Position numbers and translations under genes: made by a program | Shown here: piece after piece, positions 11,901 through 20,937 of the stretch | Position numbering within the stretch: position 1 is the stretch's first letter | How the letters are laid out: each line of letters opens with the position of its first letter | The notes under the pieces: model-generated | The model's database searches: none | Told to the model about the DNA's origin: nothing | Seen by the model: only the letters and a program-made list of their open reading frames with translations | Source: Arbacia lixula | Lineage: Eukaryota; Echinodermata; Echinoidea; Arbacioida; Arbaciidae | NCBI GenBank assembly: GCA_963669155.1 | Contig: OZ022588.1 | Coordinates: forward strand, 12,438,131-12,502,130 | Reading direction: 5' to 3' | Length of the DNA: 64,000 nt

Positions 11901-13446
11901 CTGCACAAGCCATACCTACCTCTCAGCAACTGCCTTCATTGTAAAGATTCATGAAGCGTATGGCATAAAAGACCTTGAGGTTTGTCATGTGTGATGCACA
12001 ATAGGCATTTTTAAAGAATTTGTCATCTAATACACACATATTTTTAGGTCCATAGATGTGCAAGGGATTGTTAGAATAATACATAATAGAAATAAAAGAA
12101 TAATATTTGATCAAATGTCACAACACCTGCTTCTAAGAAAATTGATATCCTTTGACTTTTTTTCAATTTGAGTTTTACATTTTTTTTATGTATGTAAATG
12201 GAATATTAGTATTTAACTAGATGAGTTCCTTATTTTTGGAAAAGGGAAAAAAAATGGCTGGTTTACCTGTTAAATGGATCTCTCTATGAAATTGTGTATT
12301 TTTCTATTGAGAAAATATTGGTGGTAAATACCCGGTAATCCTTTTGAATTTGTTGACGTCCTTTGATACTTCAGGACGAGGAATGCCCGTCTGAAGGAGG
12401 AAGTGTTGTATTGGAAGGATCGATACGACAAGGTCAAAGGTCGAGGGGAGACTGTCCGTCCAGATCCATCCAGACCACTGACAGGTGAGCCCCAGGACCC
12501 TTTTACAAACATCTGCAAACTTCAAGTTTGCACGTATTTAGCACGTATCTTTGGGATACCAGCTGTGAAATGTTAAGGTCAGAGGTACTATAACTCCTGT
12601 AGAATAAATAAAAATCTAATACTGAGATTTGATTCCAATATTGCCGACCATGGACTTTTTGAAATTACAACTATTTTCGTGGTACGCGAAAAGAAAGCTT
12701 GATCAATTATCGAAGATTATTGCCTCAAAACCGAATATTACGCTTTGTCGATTCCAGAGAAAGGTTATATAGCTACTCTCTCTTGAATGATGACAAAGTC
12801 AGGGAACTTTCAGGATTAGGTCTGCAAAAGGGACGGGCTACCTTTAAAGTGCCGCTTGTGGGTGTTTTTCACGTATGCTACACGCCAATCTCATAGAGCA
12901 GCATTTTATCTGGCACAGACAAAAGCAGGAAAGTGTGCCTGTACTGCGTGACGGAGTTCCCAATATGCCTTCCCAAACTATCAATCTTTGTATCATTGAT
13001 ATATTCATCACTTTTTGATTGATCGTCCAGTTTTCCTCAACGTGATTTGCTCTGCTTCTCAGATCTTTTATTGATCTTATCTTTTATTGATCAATCTTTG
13101 TATCATTGATATATTCATCACTTTTTCATTGATCGTCCAGTTTTCCTCAACTTAATTTGCTCTGCTTCTCAGATCTTTTACTGAAAGTGAAAATTCTCCC
13201 CGCATTATATTTTGATGCCATGTTTTGGATTGATTAGCTCACGCCAAATACAGATACATGAAAGATTTGACCAGCTTTCCAGTGTAATGCGTTTATGTTT
13301 GCTTGTGTGCTTGTTTCTCATCAGATGTGAACTCACAGAACCAAGAGAACCCTGCAGATGAGAGCCTGTGCGCTGCGGCTCCCACCGGAATAAAGAGAGA
13401 AGACGTCCCTGACCATTACAAGTGGATATTAGATGCCTTCAAATAA
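26..13446 (+). CDS. Coiled-coil protein with tandem exon-pair modules (3' part of gene)
   Basis: I do not recognise the family. The join is A/B pairs 26-196, 486-647, 1213-1383, 1788-1949, 2657-2827, 3352-3513, 3767-3937, 4626-4787, 5067-5237, 5938-6099, 6897-7067, 7569-7730, 8263-8433, 9178-9339, then 9590-9696, 10397-10497, 11676-11838, 12375-12484 and 13325-13446. That gives 977 residues plus stop, or 986 with the candidate micro-exon 8146-8172. Every junction is GT-AG and all phases agree. The protein is almost wholly charged and helical (Glu/Lys/Gln/Leu), a typical long coiled coil, with no signal peptide or membrane segment visible. The first visible exon has an acceptor (TTTGATAG), so the gene begins upstream of the window. 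The C-terminus has unique segments with a Gly/Cys-containing break, then a helix, a Pro-rich linker and a final helix ending in ILDAFK. A structural or scaffolding role (cytoskeletal, centrosomal or signalling adaptor) is inference only. Confidence 0.8.
257..400 (+). repeat. GAT/GGT-rich tract, intron A1-B1
   Basis: Imperfect triplet array of GAT, GGT and AGT with almost no C on the sense strand. It is the shortest of the seven A-B intron tracts. Confidence 0.85.
486..647 (+). CDS. Exon B1 of the coiled-coil gene
   Basis: 54 codons, phase 0. It follows a pyrimidine-rich acceptor ending CTTACCAG, starts DQQAKLICELES and ends TDANMQM. The NMQM ending and GTATTT donor are shared only with B7; other copies end NMER with a GTATGT-like donor. 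Confidence 0.82.
1213..1383 (+). CDS. Exon A2 of the coiled-coil gene
   Basis: 57 codons, phase 0, acceptor TTTGATAG, donor CTG/GTAAGT. It carries KEISENQARQEKICAEME, identical to A3 over the whole exon, which marks a recent duplication or gene conversion. Confidence 0.83.
1447..1725 (+). repeat. GAT/GGT-rich tract, intron A2-B2
   Basis: Imperfect (GATGATGGTGGT)-type array filling most of the intron. It starts about 60 nt after the A2 donor and stops about 60 nt before the B2 acceptor. Confidence 0.88.
1788..1949 (+). CDS. Exon B2 of the coiled-coil gene
   Basis: 54 codons, phase 0, with EQQAKLICELES at the start and TDANMER at the end. It has the RAPDME motif found at the same position in most B copies, followed by VELSHMKGELERKSDEL. 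Confidence 0.83.
2105..2533. mobile_element. tRNA-SINE-like composite in intron B2-A3
   Basis: Three parts. First, a hairpin (2105-2270) has long inverted arms around GGCTTTCTGGG and its complement CCCAGAAAGCC. Second, a tRNA-like stretch (about 2382-2452) has a B-box GGTTCAAATCCC and an A-box-like TGGTTAAGTCG. Third, a direct repeat of the hairpin loop (GTTCATTTACAGGATGGAGC, at 2166 and 2469) follows. No complete tRNA cloverleaf is evident, so this looks like a tRNA-derived SINE or a SINE plus another element. Confidence 0.55.
2657..2827 (+). CDS. Exon A3 of the coiled-coil gene
   Basis: 57 codons, phase 0. It is identical to A2 in protein, and similarity continues past the donor (GTAAGTACTGAAGGAATATAC). 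Confidence 0.83.
2888..3290 (+). repeat. GAT/GGT-rich tract, intron A3-B3
   Basis: Same array type and position as the other A-B introns, about 400 bp. The flanking exon A is identical to A2 but the tract length differs, showing rapid length change. Confidence 0.88.
3352..3513 (+). CDS. Exon B3 of the coiled-coil gene
   Basis: 54 codons, phase 0, acceptor CTTATCAG, donor AGG/GTATGA. EQQAKLICELES at the start and KLTDANMER at the end. Confidence 0.82.
3767..3937 (+). CDS. Exon A4 of the coiled-coil gene
   Basis: 57 codons, phase 0. It starts DSLQMQLTKRV and ends KAAEEKM with donor ATG/GTAAGA. It is intermediate between the A1-A3 type (SLQMQ) and the A4-A6 type (initial Asp). Confidence 0.82.
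4004..4575 (+). repeat. GAT/GGT-rich tract, intron A4-B4
   Basis: About 570 bp of GAT/GGT/AGT triplets, open in all three forward frames (Asp/Gly/Ser, Met/Val and related). The open frames are a by-product of the triplets. Confidence 0.88.
4626..4787 (+). CDS. Exon B4 of the coiled-coil gene
   Basis: 54 codons, phase 0. EQQAKLICDLES (Asp instead of Glu, shared with B6) and ends TSANMER. Confidence 0.82.
5067..5237 (+). CDS. Exon A5 of the coiled-coil gene
   Basis: 57 codons, phase 0. DSLQKQLTKYVEEVELM is shared with A6 only. The usual VCAEME is VSAEME here, the only A copy without that Cys. Confidence 0.82.
5301..5890 (+). repeat. GAT/GGT-rich tract, intron A5-B5
   Basis: About 590 bp of the same triplet array, ending in GAGAAAGATGATAACAATGG, a junction motif also present near the end of the A4 and A6 tracts. 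Confidence 0.88.
5938..6099 (+). CDS. Exon B5 of the coiled-coil gene
   Basis: 54 codons, phase 0. IHQKRAPDMEAELSHM replaces the usual IHHKRAPDME; ends ILTDANMER with donor AGG/GTATGC. Confidence 0.82.
6283..6841. mobile_element. Fold-back insertion in intron B5-A6
   Basis: Sequence absent from the equivalent introns of other modules. The first part (about 6283-6456) is a hairpin whose arms share GCAAATAATCAA and ACGAACTATCACTTC in inverted orientation. A second inverted pair, TTATATTCCACAT at 6457-6470 and its complement at 6829-6841, encloses the rest. Comparison with the intact intron B1-A2 suggests a TA target duplication. No coding capacity is seen. Confidence 0.6.
6897..7067 (+). CDS. 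Exon A6 of the coiled-coil gene
   Basis: 57 codons, phase 0. It shares DSLQKQLTKYV with A5 and has the single changes LMKVES and EAEAEKVKAAEERL. Confidence 0.82.
7138..7520 (+). repeat. GAT/GGT-rich tract, intron A6-B6
   Basis: About 380 bp of GAT/GGT/AGT triplets between A6 and B6, same layout as the other modules. Confidence 0.88.
7569..7730 (+). CDS. Exon B6 of the coiled-coil gene
   Basis: 54 codons, phase 0. EQQAKLICDLES, then RAPDMEAELGHMKEEL, ending TDANMER with donor AGG/GTATGC. Confidence 0.82.
7780..8035 (+). repeat. GAT-rich tract, intron B6-A7
   Basis: A purer (GAT)n run with GAG and GGT interruptions. It lies after a B exon rather than after an A exon, so it is not part of the shared A-B layout. 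Confidence 0.85.
8146..8172 (+). CDS. Possible 27-nt phase-0 micro-exon
   Basis: An acceptor-like run ending GATGTACAG precedes GAA GAT TCA GTT ACT AGC TCT GAT ATT, followed by a consensus donor GTAAGTGC. It would insert nine residues (EDSVTSSDI), Ser/Thr/Asp-rich and unlike the flanking helices, between B6 and A7 without changing frame. An alternative acceptor (CTTTCAG at 8131-8137) would give 35 nt and break the frame. Only transcript data can show whether it is used. Confidence 0.4.
8263..8433 (+). CDS. Exon A7 of the coiled-coil gene
   Basis: 57 codons, phase 0, the most divergent A copy: ESLQKKLTKRVEEVKRVRLN, then SQNQVRMDKVCAEMEAE. Its divergence suggests an older copy than A1-A6. Confidence 0.82.
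8503..9120 (+). repeat. GAT/GGT-rich tract, intron A7-B7
   Basis: About 620 bp, the longest array. It includes pure (GAT)n runs at 8767-8818 and 8912-8949. Confidence 0.88.
9178..9339 (+). CDS. Exon B7 of the coiled-coil gene
   Basis: 54 codons, phase 0. LESGNHHKRAPDVEAELSHM, ending TDANMQM with donor ATG/GTATTT as in B1. Confidence 0.82.
9474..9518 (+). repeat. Short (GAT)n tract, intron B7-B8
   Basis: About 45 bp of GATGAT, probably a remnant of an A-B type tract in the intron where an A exon is missing. Confidence 0.75.
9590..9696 (+). CDS. Exon B8, shortened B-type exon
   Basis: 107 nt, entering in phase 0 and leaving in phase 2. It starts like a B exon (EQQAKHICELES, RAPDM) but diverges after about 24 codons (NIEHDLQVAKLEER) and uses an earlier donor (AAAG/GTGAGC). 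No A exon lies between B7 and B8. It ends the repeat array and joins it to the unique C-terminal exons. Confidence 0.8.
10037..10173. mobile_element. Miniature inverted-repeat element, GGGCCC/TTGCATAAAAC family
   Basis: Palindromic non-coding element with ends GGGCCC-TTTGCATAAAACTT and the complement. Its core is ATGGTAAC/GTTACCAT, also found in family copies at 11384, 27602, 30703 and 35819. Confidence 0.65.
10397..10497 (+). CDS. Unique exon 1 after the array (coiled coil)
   Basis: 101 nt, phase 2 in and phase 1 out, acceptor TTTCACTAG. It encodes IRDLESSAKHLEERNRV and continues to RREHERGADAS, a strongly charged helix. Confidence 0.8.
10631..11001. mobile_element. TTAA-flanked palindromic element, GGGCATATACTGTA family
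   Basis: A 371-bp palindrome flanked by TTAA on both sides, with terminal AGGGCATATACTGTACTGGG and its complement. TTAA target sites are typical of piggyBac and Kolobok transposons. No coding capacity. Lies in the intron before the 11676 exon. Confidence 0.75.
11384..11542. mobile_element. Miniature inverted-repeat element, GGGCCC/TTGCATAAAAC family
   Basis: A 159-bp near-perfect palindrome with ends GGGCCCCGTTGCATAAAAC and its complement. Best copy of the family in the window. The bases just upstream (11340-11383) match one end of the CACCAAGCTG/GGTGACCTG family. Confidence 0.8.
11676..11838 (+). CDS. Unique exon 2 after the array
   Basis: 163 nt, phase 1 in and phase 2 out, acceptor CTGCACAG, donor GGT/GTAAGT. 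It encodes LSCANYPEAGVCGSGSVYDV, a non-helical Gly/Cys segment, and then returns to coiled coil (YSLRAENQAMTTELKQKQKK). Confidence 0.82.
12375..12484 (+). CDS. Unique exon 3 after the array
   Basis: 110 nt, phase 2 in and phase 1 out, acceptor ATACTTCAG, donor ACAG/GTGAGC. It encodes RNARLKEEVLYWKDRYDKVK and then a Pro-rich linker (RPDPSRPLT). Confidence 0.82.
12497..12847. mobile_element. TTAA-type element, AAAGGGACGGGCTACC family
   Basis: A 350-bp non-coding element closely similar to 19896-20234. It ends AAAAGGGACGGGCTACCTTTAA and contains an imperfect palindrome TTTTCGTGGTACGCGAAAA. It begins only about 12 nt after the donor of the 12375-12484 exon. Confidence 0.7.
13325..13446 (+). CDS. 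Last coding exon of the coiled-coil gene
   Basis: Enters in phase 1 after TTCTCATCAG. It encodes VNSQNQENPADESL, then GIKREDVPDHYKWILDAFK and TAA. The stop overlaps an AATAAA hexamer. Confidence 0.85.
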
Positions 13447-13447
13447 A
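13442..13447 (+). promoter_or_regulatory. AATAAA overlapping the stop codon
   Basis: The canonical poly(A) hexamer contains the stop codon (TTC AAA TAA AGA). If used, the 3' UTR would be only about 10-30 nt. Another AATAAA lies at 13630-13635, inside a transposon copy, and another near 15220. Confidence 0.35.
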
Positions 13448-13526
13448 GACAGAGTGAGGCCCGAAGGACTGGAGAGTCCCATGTTTGGTGTGGAATGCAT
13501 TAGCCCTGCAAAGCTACATGCAGAGC

Positions 13527-14228
13527 CTTGTTTCACCAAGCTGTTTTTAAGTTTTGCATGACTTTATGCATGACTGGTGACCTGTTCTTGTGTTAATAAG
13601 GATAGTTTACCCTGAAAATATGTTGATTTCAATAAAAGCAGAAGCATGAACGAAACATATTAGTGAAGGTTTGACGGAAATCCGTCAAGGATAAGTAGGT
13701 TATGATCTTTTGAAATTTCCATTTTGTGACATCACGTGTGCGGGTGCTCTCCCATATGTTGTGTACAGTATAACTGTATAAAGTGCTCTTTTTCTGTTTT
13801 TGATGACGGAATGATTTTTTTCATGCAGGTATGTGTGTTAAAACTTATTTCTAATGATTGTATCAAATGCTCAGGTAAGAGGATGCATATCTTGAGAAAT
13901 TGCACCTTTTCGAAAAAATTTGTACACAACATATTGGAGAGCACCTCACACATGATGTCGCAAAATCAAACTTTATAAGATCATAACTTTCTTATCCCAT
14001 ATAAATATAAAGAAAAGAACATAACTTTCTTATCCCATATAAATATAAATAAAAGAACATAACTTTCTAATCCTTTGACAGATTTTCATCAAAAACCTTC
14101 ATTTATATTTTTCTTTCGTGTGTCTCCTTTTATCAAAACCAACTTAATTTCAGGGTGAACTATCCTTTAAATTAGATACCCTAATCATGTATGTAACCTA
14201 CACACCTCTTGGTGAAACACCGCCCAGT
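13527..14228. mobile_element. CACCAAGCTG-family element split by another element
   Basis: The left half (to about 13595) ends in GACCTGTTCTTGTGTTAA. The right half resumes about 14171 and closes with CTTGGTGAAACACC, the complement of the left end. Between them sits the insertion at 13597-14170. It lies just downstream of the coiled-coil gene stop. Confidence 0.65.
13597..14170. mobile_element. TTAA-type palindromic element, CACCCTGAAAT family
   Basis: Terminal AAGGATAGTTTACCCTGAAA and its complement. An inner inverted pair is GCTCTCCCATATGTTGTGTAC and its near-complement. A second copy lies at 48707-49210. Confidence 0.7.
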
Positions 14229-14542
14229 TGTGAAATGACTCCAATGCATGGTGGATTTCCGATGAGGAAAATATGTTTCTCTAGCATGAGGTAGTGTATA
14301 TAGCTTTTCTTTTGAAAAGAAGTGAAACTTGCATGTCTAGGTTTCTGCTCTTAACTTATTCAGGACCAAGGTTTTTTTTAGAGCAAAGCTGATCACTATT
14401 TGGCTTTTAAATTGGGAACACAATTTTTTTTTTTTCGAATGAAATTTTTATGAAAAAACGTAATATAAATTCCATTATTATACAAGTAATGCACAGTTGT
14501 GAGTGCGTTAGGGCTGTGCAGCGCACGGTAGGAGGGTGTTTA

Positions 14543-14845
14543 CCCTCCTCCTCCTCCTCCTCAACCTCATCATCATCATCATCAGGCATTGTTCAACCAT
14601 TGTTGGATGAAGCCCTCCTCAATCAATTTCCATTTGCTTCTATTTACTGCTATTCTGTTCCATGTTGCTGTATTTGTGTATGATATTTCGTCTCTCCACC
14701 TTCTCTTTTGTCGACCCCCTTCTTCCCTTGCCTGTTCTTGGTTGCCATTCTGTGAGTTTCTTGGTCCATCTGTTGTCTTGTGTCCAGCCCATCTCCATTT
14801 CATCTCTTTAATTTTCACTATATCTTTTTTGTCACAAAACTCATA
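14543..14845 (-). pseudogene. Non-LTR retrotransposon 3' fragment (RTE-like)
   Basis: The minus-strand frame encodes KWRWAGHKTTDGPRNSQ, GGRQKRRWRDEISY, TWNRIAVNRSKW and EEGFIQQW. This is the pattern found at the extreme C-terminus of many LINE polyproteins (KW-WAGHV-R, GRP-KRW-D, W-R-A-DR-W). It ends in a stop followed by (TGATGA)n, the short simple-repeat tail typical of RTE elements. Only about 80 residues remain; the reverse transcriptase catalytic region and endonuclease are absent, so this is a 5'-truncated dead copy. Confidence 0.75.
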
Positions 14846-14869
14846 TTGTGTTTGTGTGTACATGTTGAA

Positions 14870-17800
14870 GTGAAATACAGTATGAAGTGCTACCTGTGAA
14901 CATATTAATGATACTTACTTGCTTCTAAGTGATATGAATGTTTGATAGATGTACTGTACATACTGCGGTAATTTTTTATATACTTTTTCATATATTTAAC
15001 AGAATACATATCGATGAACAATTTTGTCTCCACTTTGTGGAAGCTATTAGAGGTATGATTGTCAGGAGAAATCAGATTCAGAATCTGATGTTGCATTCAT
15101 GCATCGTCTTGTACATAAATCATGAGGTATGTTCTCAAGTCATGACTTATATAGTTGGTAATATATTTGTAAATTGCACCTACCAACTGTCATGGAATTG
15201 GGACAATGCTGTTATTTTGTCAATAAAGGACTATGGATGTGTTACTGAATGTACTCCTTTGACCATCTTGTACAGTTGGGATATTGTGTGTGTGGTTGTG
15301 TGCATGGGTGAGAGAATGTACATGCACATTTGTATGTGTGTGAGTGTGGGTCTGTGTGTCTGTATGTCTATGTGTATCTGTGTGTGTGTGTCTGTGTGTG
15401 TCTGTGTCTGTCTGTGCGTCTGTGTCAGTACATTTGAAATGTGTATATGTGTATGTGTGAAAGTGGGAGAAAATGTTGTTTGTGTGTGAGAGCGAGAGAA
15501 TGTGAATGCGTGTGTGATTTTTCTTGCATTCTTGTTCTACATTTTCTGACAATTAGAATCAGATCCAGTCCTCCATACCTTCATGCAATGCGCAGCAACA
15601 TCCAGATTTGTTGCCACTTCCAGTCTCGTACACTATAAAGGAATTGGATAAAAGTGAGGGGGGGGGGGAAATCTGGATGTCTCCTTATAAGTACATGTAG
15701 TATGAAGATTTGAGCCATTAGTACGACAAGAAATGCACGAGGAAAATACAATTTCCAGATTTCAGACATTTTATTTTTTATTATTATATTTTCTTCTTTT
15801 TTTGAAAAATATGACATCTACACATTGCTACCATCAAAACACTTACAATACATGACACGCTGACCATCCACGGGAAGTCCTTCACTTCACGATCCGGAAG
15901 GAACATTCAAGCAGGAAAAAAAATGGGAAGCGAGTGTAAAAAATCACAGATTGCCTTATCAAGTACTCGCTTCTCAATGAAGGAACTTCTCAATGAAGGA
16001 GATCTACACTCTTTTCATACCTGGGCAGTAATGCTACAATCGGGCCATGGATGAAACTGCTTTTGAATGACCAATGAGAAGCCTAGCCCTTCTATACCGG
16101 TACTCAAAGTTTGTGGGGTGAGAGAGCAGTCTCGTTGGGTTATCCGCATAAACCGATGAGGGTCCAGCCAGTCCCTTTTCTAGATTTACGGCATTGTCAC
16201 TACCAAAATAAAAAAATCTAGACATAGATATACTCTCTCTTTAAACCCCGAGGCACCAGATACATGTAAATTGCTGCTGTGAAGGATTTATAGGTACTGG
16301 TACATGTCTTACTCATGTTAAAATGCTATTCGGTTTCATCAACTAAATCAGTATACAGTCGTTCGTCAAACACATTGTCATACACGCACTGAGAGTAGAT
16401 AGGAAATGATATACCGTAACTACAAGCGAAGTGTGCACTGAACAGGGTTTTCTTACTCTTACTGAACACAAAGCTTATTTATATGAGGTAGCTTGCAAAT
16501 AAAATTCATCCTGAGGGGAGGGGGGGGGGGGTCATGATGGTAATGACAATTATCACTACAAATCCAGGCATTGATTAGATTGGGTACATGTACCATGACT
16601 TAGACCCATGTATATTCTATACCTTTCTGTGTTAGAGAAAATGCTCATTTTGGGGTTTTTTTTTGTGAAAATATACACATGTAGCACAAAAGGTAACAAA
16701 TAAATGCAATGATGCAATATGTCATGACAGTATTTGAGTACCAGTACATACTGTTAATCTGTGGCTGAAATTGAACAAACAAACATCAATTATCACAGAG
16801 CCAGTTACAAAAATATAATGATCTCAGAATCCAGATAAACAACATGAACAATAATTTGCTCAAAAAGAAAAGAATTTCTGACATAATTGTTCACAAATGT
16901 CTCAAAGTTTGGGCCAACTAAACCACTGTCCATCAACAGGTATATTTCCTATCACAATGCATGTTACTGATTGTCTTCTTCCTTTCTGACATCCCTATGA
17001 ACTATTCTGCTCTACTTTGACAAAAGGAAGCAAGTAACATTTGAAATTTGTCCAAAATTCAGGGGAAAAACGCTCAAAACAGTTCTACAGTGCCCAAATT
17101 GTGTGGAAAAGTATCACAATATTTTACTTAAAAAAATACAAAAATGTGTGCAATTTGTCCCTTGATTCCTATTGTCAATGTAGTGCAGTACTCCTGCATA
17201 GGTAAGAAACTGCACATGTGGGACTGGCGCGCGTTCTCTGGCATCAAATCGTTCTAACAGTGTGGGGAGATGTCCGCTAATATTCAGAGCCACTCATGAA
17301 ATTTGATGGACATGACAGACTGAGATTCGTTACTGCTTCTATTGCATTGTCACCCCACATGCTATTCAAAAAATCTCTACTTTTCATCATTGTTGGAGAT
17401 TAAAAGCAACTTGTAAGATATGAATAGTACACGCTTTTGACAAATGATGCGGTGCTCAAATGGATTTTTCATCCATGATTTGTACTTACAAACAGATGCA
17501 AATTATATTTTTTATGAATGAACGTACTTGTGATATCAATCAGTGCGTTAAGAATAAGTTAGCGCAATGAGTCATTAAATGGTGGGATGACATAACGCAC
17601 ACAAAACATTGTAGAAGAAATACAAGTGAACTTTATACTGTCATGATCATCAAACAGAAATCTCTACCAATCCAATAAACAATATTATGCTAGAAACAGA
17701 ATATGTTCAGCATTGAAATAAAAAGTGGATTTGCGAAAGACGCGATTGTACAGGCAGTAACATATGCATTTCTGCGCTTACCCTTCCACGACCTGGGCTT

Positions 17801-18900
17801 CTAAGAGCACAAATTGGAAAATATTTCCAGTGTTGCCAATTTGATGGTATAGTGATAATTTCACATTTATTTCTAATTCAAAAATAATTACAAAAGGGAT
17901 ACGGATCATTAAATGGCAAATTCTGTTTAATCCCATGCAGAAAATTATGCTCTTTAATTGTATGCATTTTAAAGGGATTTGTAATACTTGATATCAACAG
18001 TTACAAACCTAAACCACATCATTGAGATGGCTGGTCCCAAATATGTTAATGCTTACAATAACTTACAAATGGGCAACTGGCTGGTGAAATTTGTAGAGAC
18101 GGGAAAGAACTAGGGCTACAAACAAGAAGAGAAATGTGTGTTTTCCTTTGGTCCATGTATTGGTACAATACTAATAAGAAAACATTGACACTTAAGAAAA
18201 TTAATAATCAAGAAGTTACAACACAAATCAAAGTGAAATTCACACAGCATTAGATCGAGGGTTGCCAATTTTGGGTGGAAAACTGTTCGTGACAATTCAT
18301 CAGTTGATATTCTTGGAATAATCCTTGAAATATTTCATTTCATGCGCATCAGATGATTAATTCAAAATACAATAATGCCCATTGGGCATGACACAATGCC
18401 AATCCACAAATTAAATTCGGTAAGAAGCATTATTAATGCTTATGAATGACATAGTGATAAATTGCCAGTTGTGGGTAGGGTAGGCTTCAGTAAGGCAAAT
18501 ATGCAATTTTGTTGTGATTTTGTGGTCTGACTGTCAGGTTTTGATGGATTTTTCACGTGCACATACACACTAAATAGTACACATGACCAATGGAATATAT
18601 CGGTACAATACAACTAGTAGAAGAAGAATTGCTGACATATATATATATCAGCTCAGAGGGGTCATTACGATCGATATAGAAGTATAGCCCCTGGTCACTA
18701 AGGGGCAAGACAGTCACATATAAGCATGCATTTATGTGTTTTAATTATTTCCTCTTGACTGTTCTTAAAAAGTAGAACATTGCGTAGATTTTAAACAAAA
18801 CAAAATCAGTGTCCATCCACATTTGCTGTATTTCTAAAATTAATAGCATTCCAGGTACATGTATTTTTGTTTTTAAATTTAGCTTCACCCCATCCTTCAC
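14870..18900. other. Intergenic, no gene seen
   Basis: AT-rich sequence with the (TG)n tract and short homopolymers. About 16995-17050 matches one end of the CTACT-TGACAAAAGGAAGCAAGT repeat family. AATAAA occurs near 15220. No exon with consistent splice sites was recognised on either strand. Confidence 0.6.
15282..15525. repeat. (TG)n microsatellite
   Basis: Imperfect TG/TGTC repeats on the plus strand. The Cys/Val-rich open frame through it is a repeat artefact. Confidence 0.85.
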
Positions 18901-19211
18901 AATATGAGCTGAAACATCACGGCAACTAGTGTCAAATGCACATATTCTTGTTCTAGCCAACCATGTAATTGCCAAGATTTTGATTACAATATGTATCAAC
19001 TTGCATCCCACAGCAACTGACGTTTATCATACAGCGAGATCAGTTTGGCCAATTGTCGGTCCTGTGATTATAAGGTTCTGTAATACTTCTTCTATAACGG
19101 CCGTTCACATTGTGAAATGCCAACTCTACCGGCGTCATCAAATTGGTATCAGCTGTCCCACGCTTACATATAGCCCTACGCATAGGTCTTGGTGGATAAT
19201 GCTTGCTCAAA

Positions 19212-19649
19212 AACCTCGTTCATATACACCGCCTATCCGCAAAAAAGGTGCAACATTTGCGGCAATTATGCCGATGTATTTCCGATAGCTGCATATATGA
19301 ACAGGAATCAGTCAACTAATGCTGCATTTGCTTCCTCCTTTTTTCCGCTTATTTTGCTGCTATTTCGCGGATCGAGACCTCGTAATAACGCCGCAATATT
19401 ATATAAACTGCGTCCGCAAAATAGCCGTAAATTAGCCACAAAATGATGCGCTTTGTGCATCGCGCTCTGGCATGTGGGTCGCTTATCCCACCGCTCGTAT
19501 GGCTGAGCGGAACATGTCACCATCGGTTTAGAGAGAGTTCAGCAATATTACGGTTTTGGGGGTGTATATGAACGGTGCTTTTGTGGCTTGCTTGGAACTT
19601 GTTTACGGACGTGCATCGGTAATAATAGCGGTATATGAACGGGGCTAAA
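19212..19649. mobile_element. Inverted-repeat element, CCCGTTCATATACACC family
   Basis: About 440 bp beginning CTCGTTCATATACACCGCC and ending GCGGTATATGAACGGGG, with further inverted similarity inward (CGCAAAAAAGG, GCAATATT). Related copies are at 42948-43412 and 56106-56530. It is GC-richer than its surroundings and non-coding. Confidence 0.72.
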
Positions 19650-19895
19650 GTCCCCTTTCCACTGGCATACTTTCCAGACATTTCTAATCCCAACTGAAGT
19701 ACTCATAAGGCTTGTCACTTGATCACTCTCTTCTTTTCTCAGTGAGATGGAGAAGAAATTGAGAATGATTAATAATCACTCTTTTGTTGCATGGACAAAA
19801 TCTAGAAGGGACCCTTTGACATGTTGTCCACATAACAAAAGACTATGTTCATAGTGAACATTAGCATGGGACTAGCCTACTGCAGAATGACCCCT

Positions 19896-20234
19896 TTAAA
19901 GATGGAACGTCCCCTTTACAAACATCTGCAAACTTCATGAAAGTTTGCACATATTAAGCACCTATCTTTGGGATACCAACTGTGAAATTTTAAGGTCAGA
20001 GGTAATATAACTCCCGTTGAATAAATGAAAATCTAACTAGTTTCCACAGAAATTTGACTATTTTCGTGGTACGAAAAAAGAGAGCTTGATCAATTATCAA
20101 AGATTATTTCCTCAAAACCGAATATTACGCTTTGTCGATTCCAGGGAAAGGTTATATAGCCACTCTCTCTCAAATGATGACAAAGTCGGGGAACTTTCAG
20201 CATTAGGTCTGCAAAAGGGACGGGCTACCTTTAA
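19896..20234. mobile_element. TTAA-flanked element, AAAGGGACGGGCTACC family
   Basis: 339 bp between TTAA sites, closely similar to 12497-12847 throughout. Ends AAGATGGAACGTCCCC and GGGACGGGCTACC. Confidence 0.75.
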
Positions 20235-20937
20235 GGGAGAGTTTGGATGAGAAATGCCCAACAGTCTTGAATTAAGACTACCTATCCAGTATAAGCTGGT
20301 ATTTCATTAATACATCAAGGTGATTCTTATTTTTGTGCATGCTATTCTGGTCCATTTAAAGGCTGATTTTAGATTGTGAAAGCGGAAAAGCTTAGCGGTT
20401 CAAAGGAAATTTTCTATTAGCAACTTCCTCAAATTTTCTACATTCCTACCCATCTCTGTCTCTTTGTATTTTCTTATGTTTTCAAAAATCAACTTTTTTG
20501 TTACCCATTTAAAGAGAGAGGGATCATTTGTGCAAAACACTAACAAACACATACATATGTTCTTTTTGCTTCACTCAATATCAGGATCGCAAGCACTTAC
20601 AGATTTCATATAGTATGGGGCTACACTAAAGGGGCTTTCACTATGAAATGGTCCAAAGCTTTGCTTCTTTGCTTCTTCTTTGCTTCTTCACTTGTCTTTA
20701 AAATACTATGCTTTGAAAATAAAACAAAGTTCTCACTAAAAACAAACAAAAAATGGAGATATGGTCAGATTTTAAAACCGCTGACAATCATATGTAATAC
20801 TGATTGGTATGTATTGTATATATGCAGGTATCAGGTCATCATACGTCTGTGTAATTATCATTCAAACTTCCAGAGCATAAAAAGCTCTTGGTGAACAAAT
20901 GAACAAAAGGGTTCATAGTAGCTCAGTTATTTAGTTT

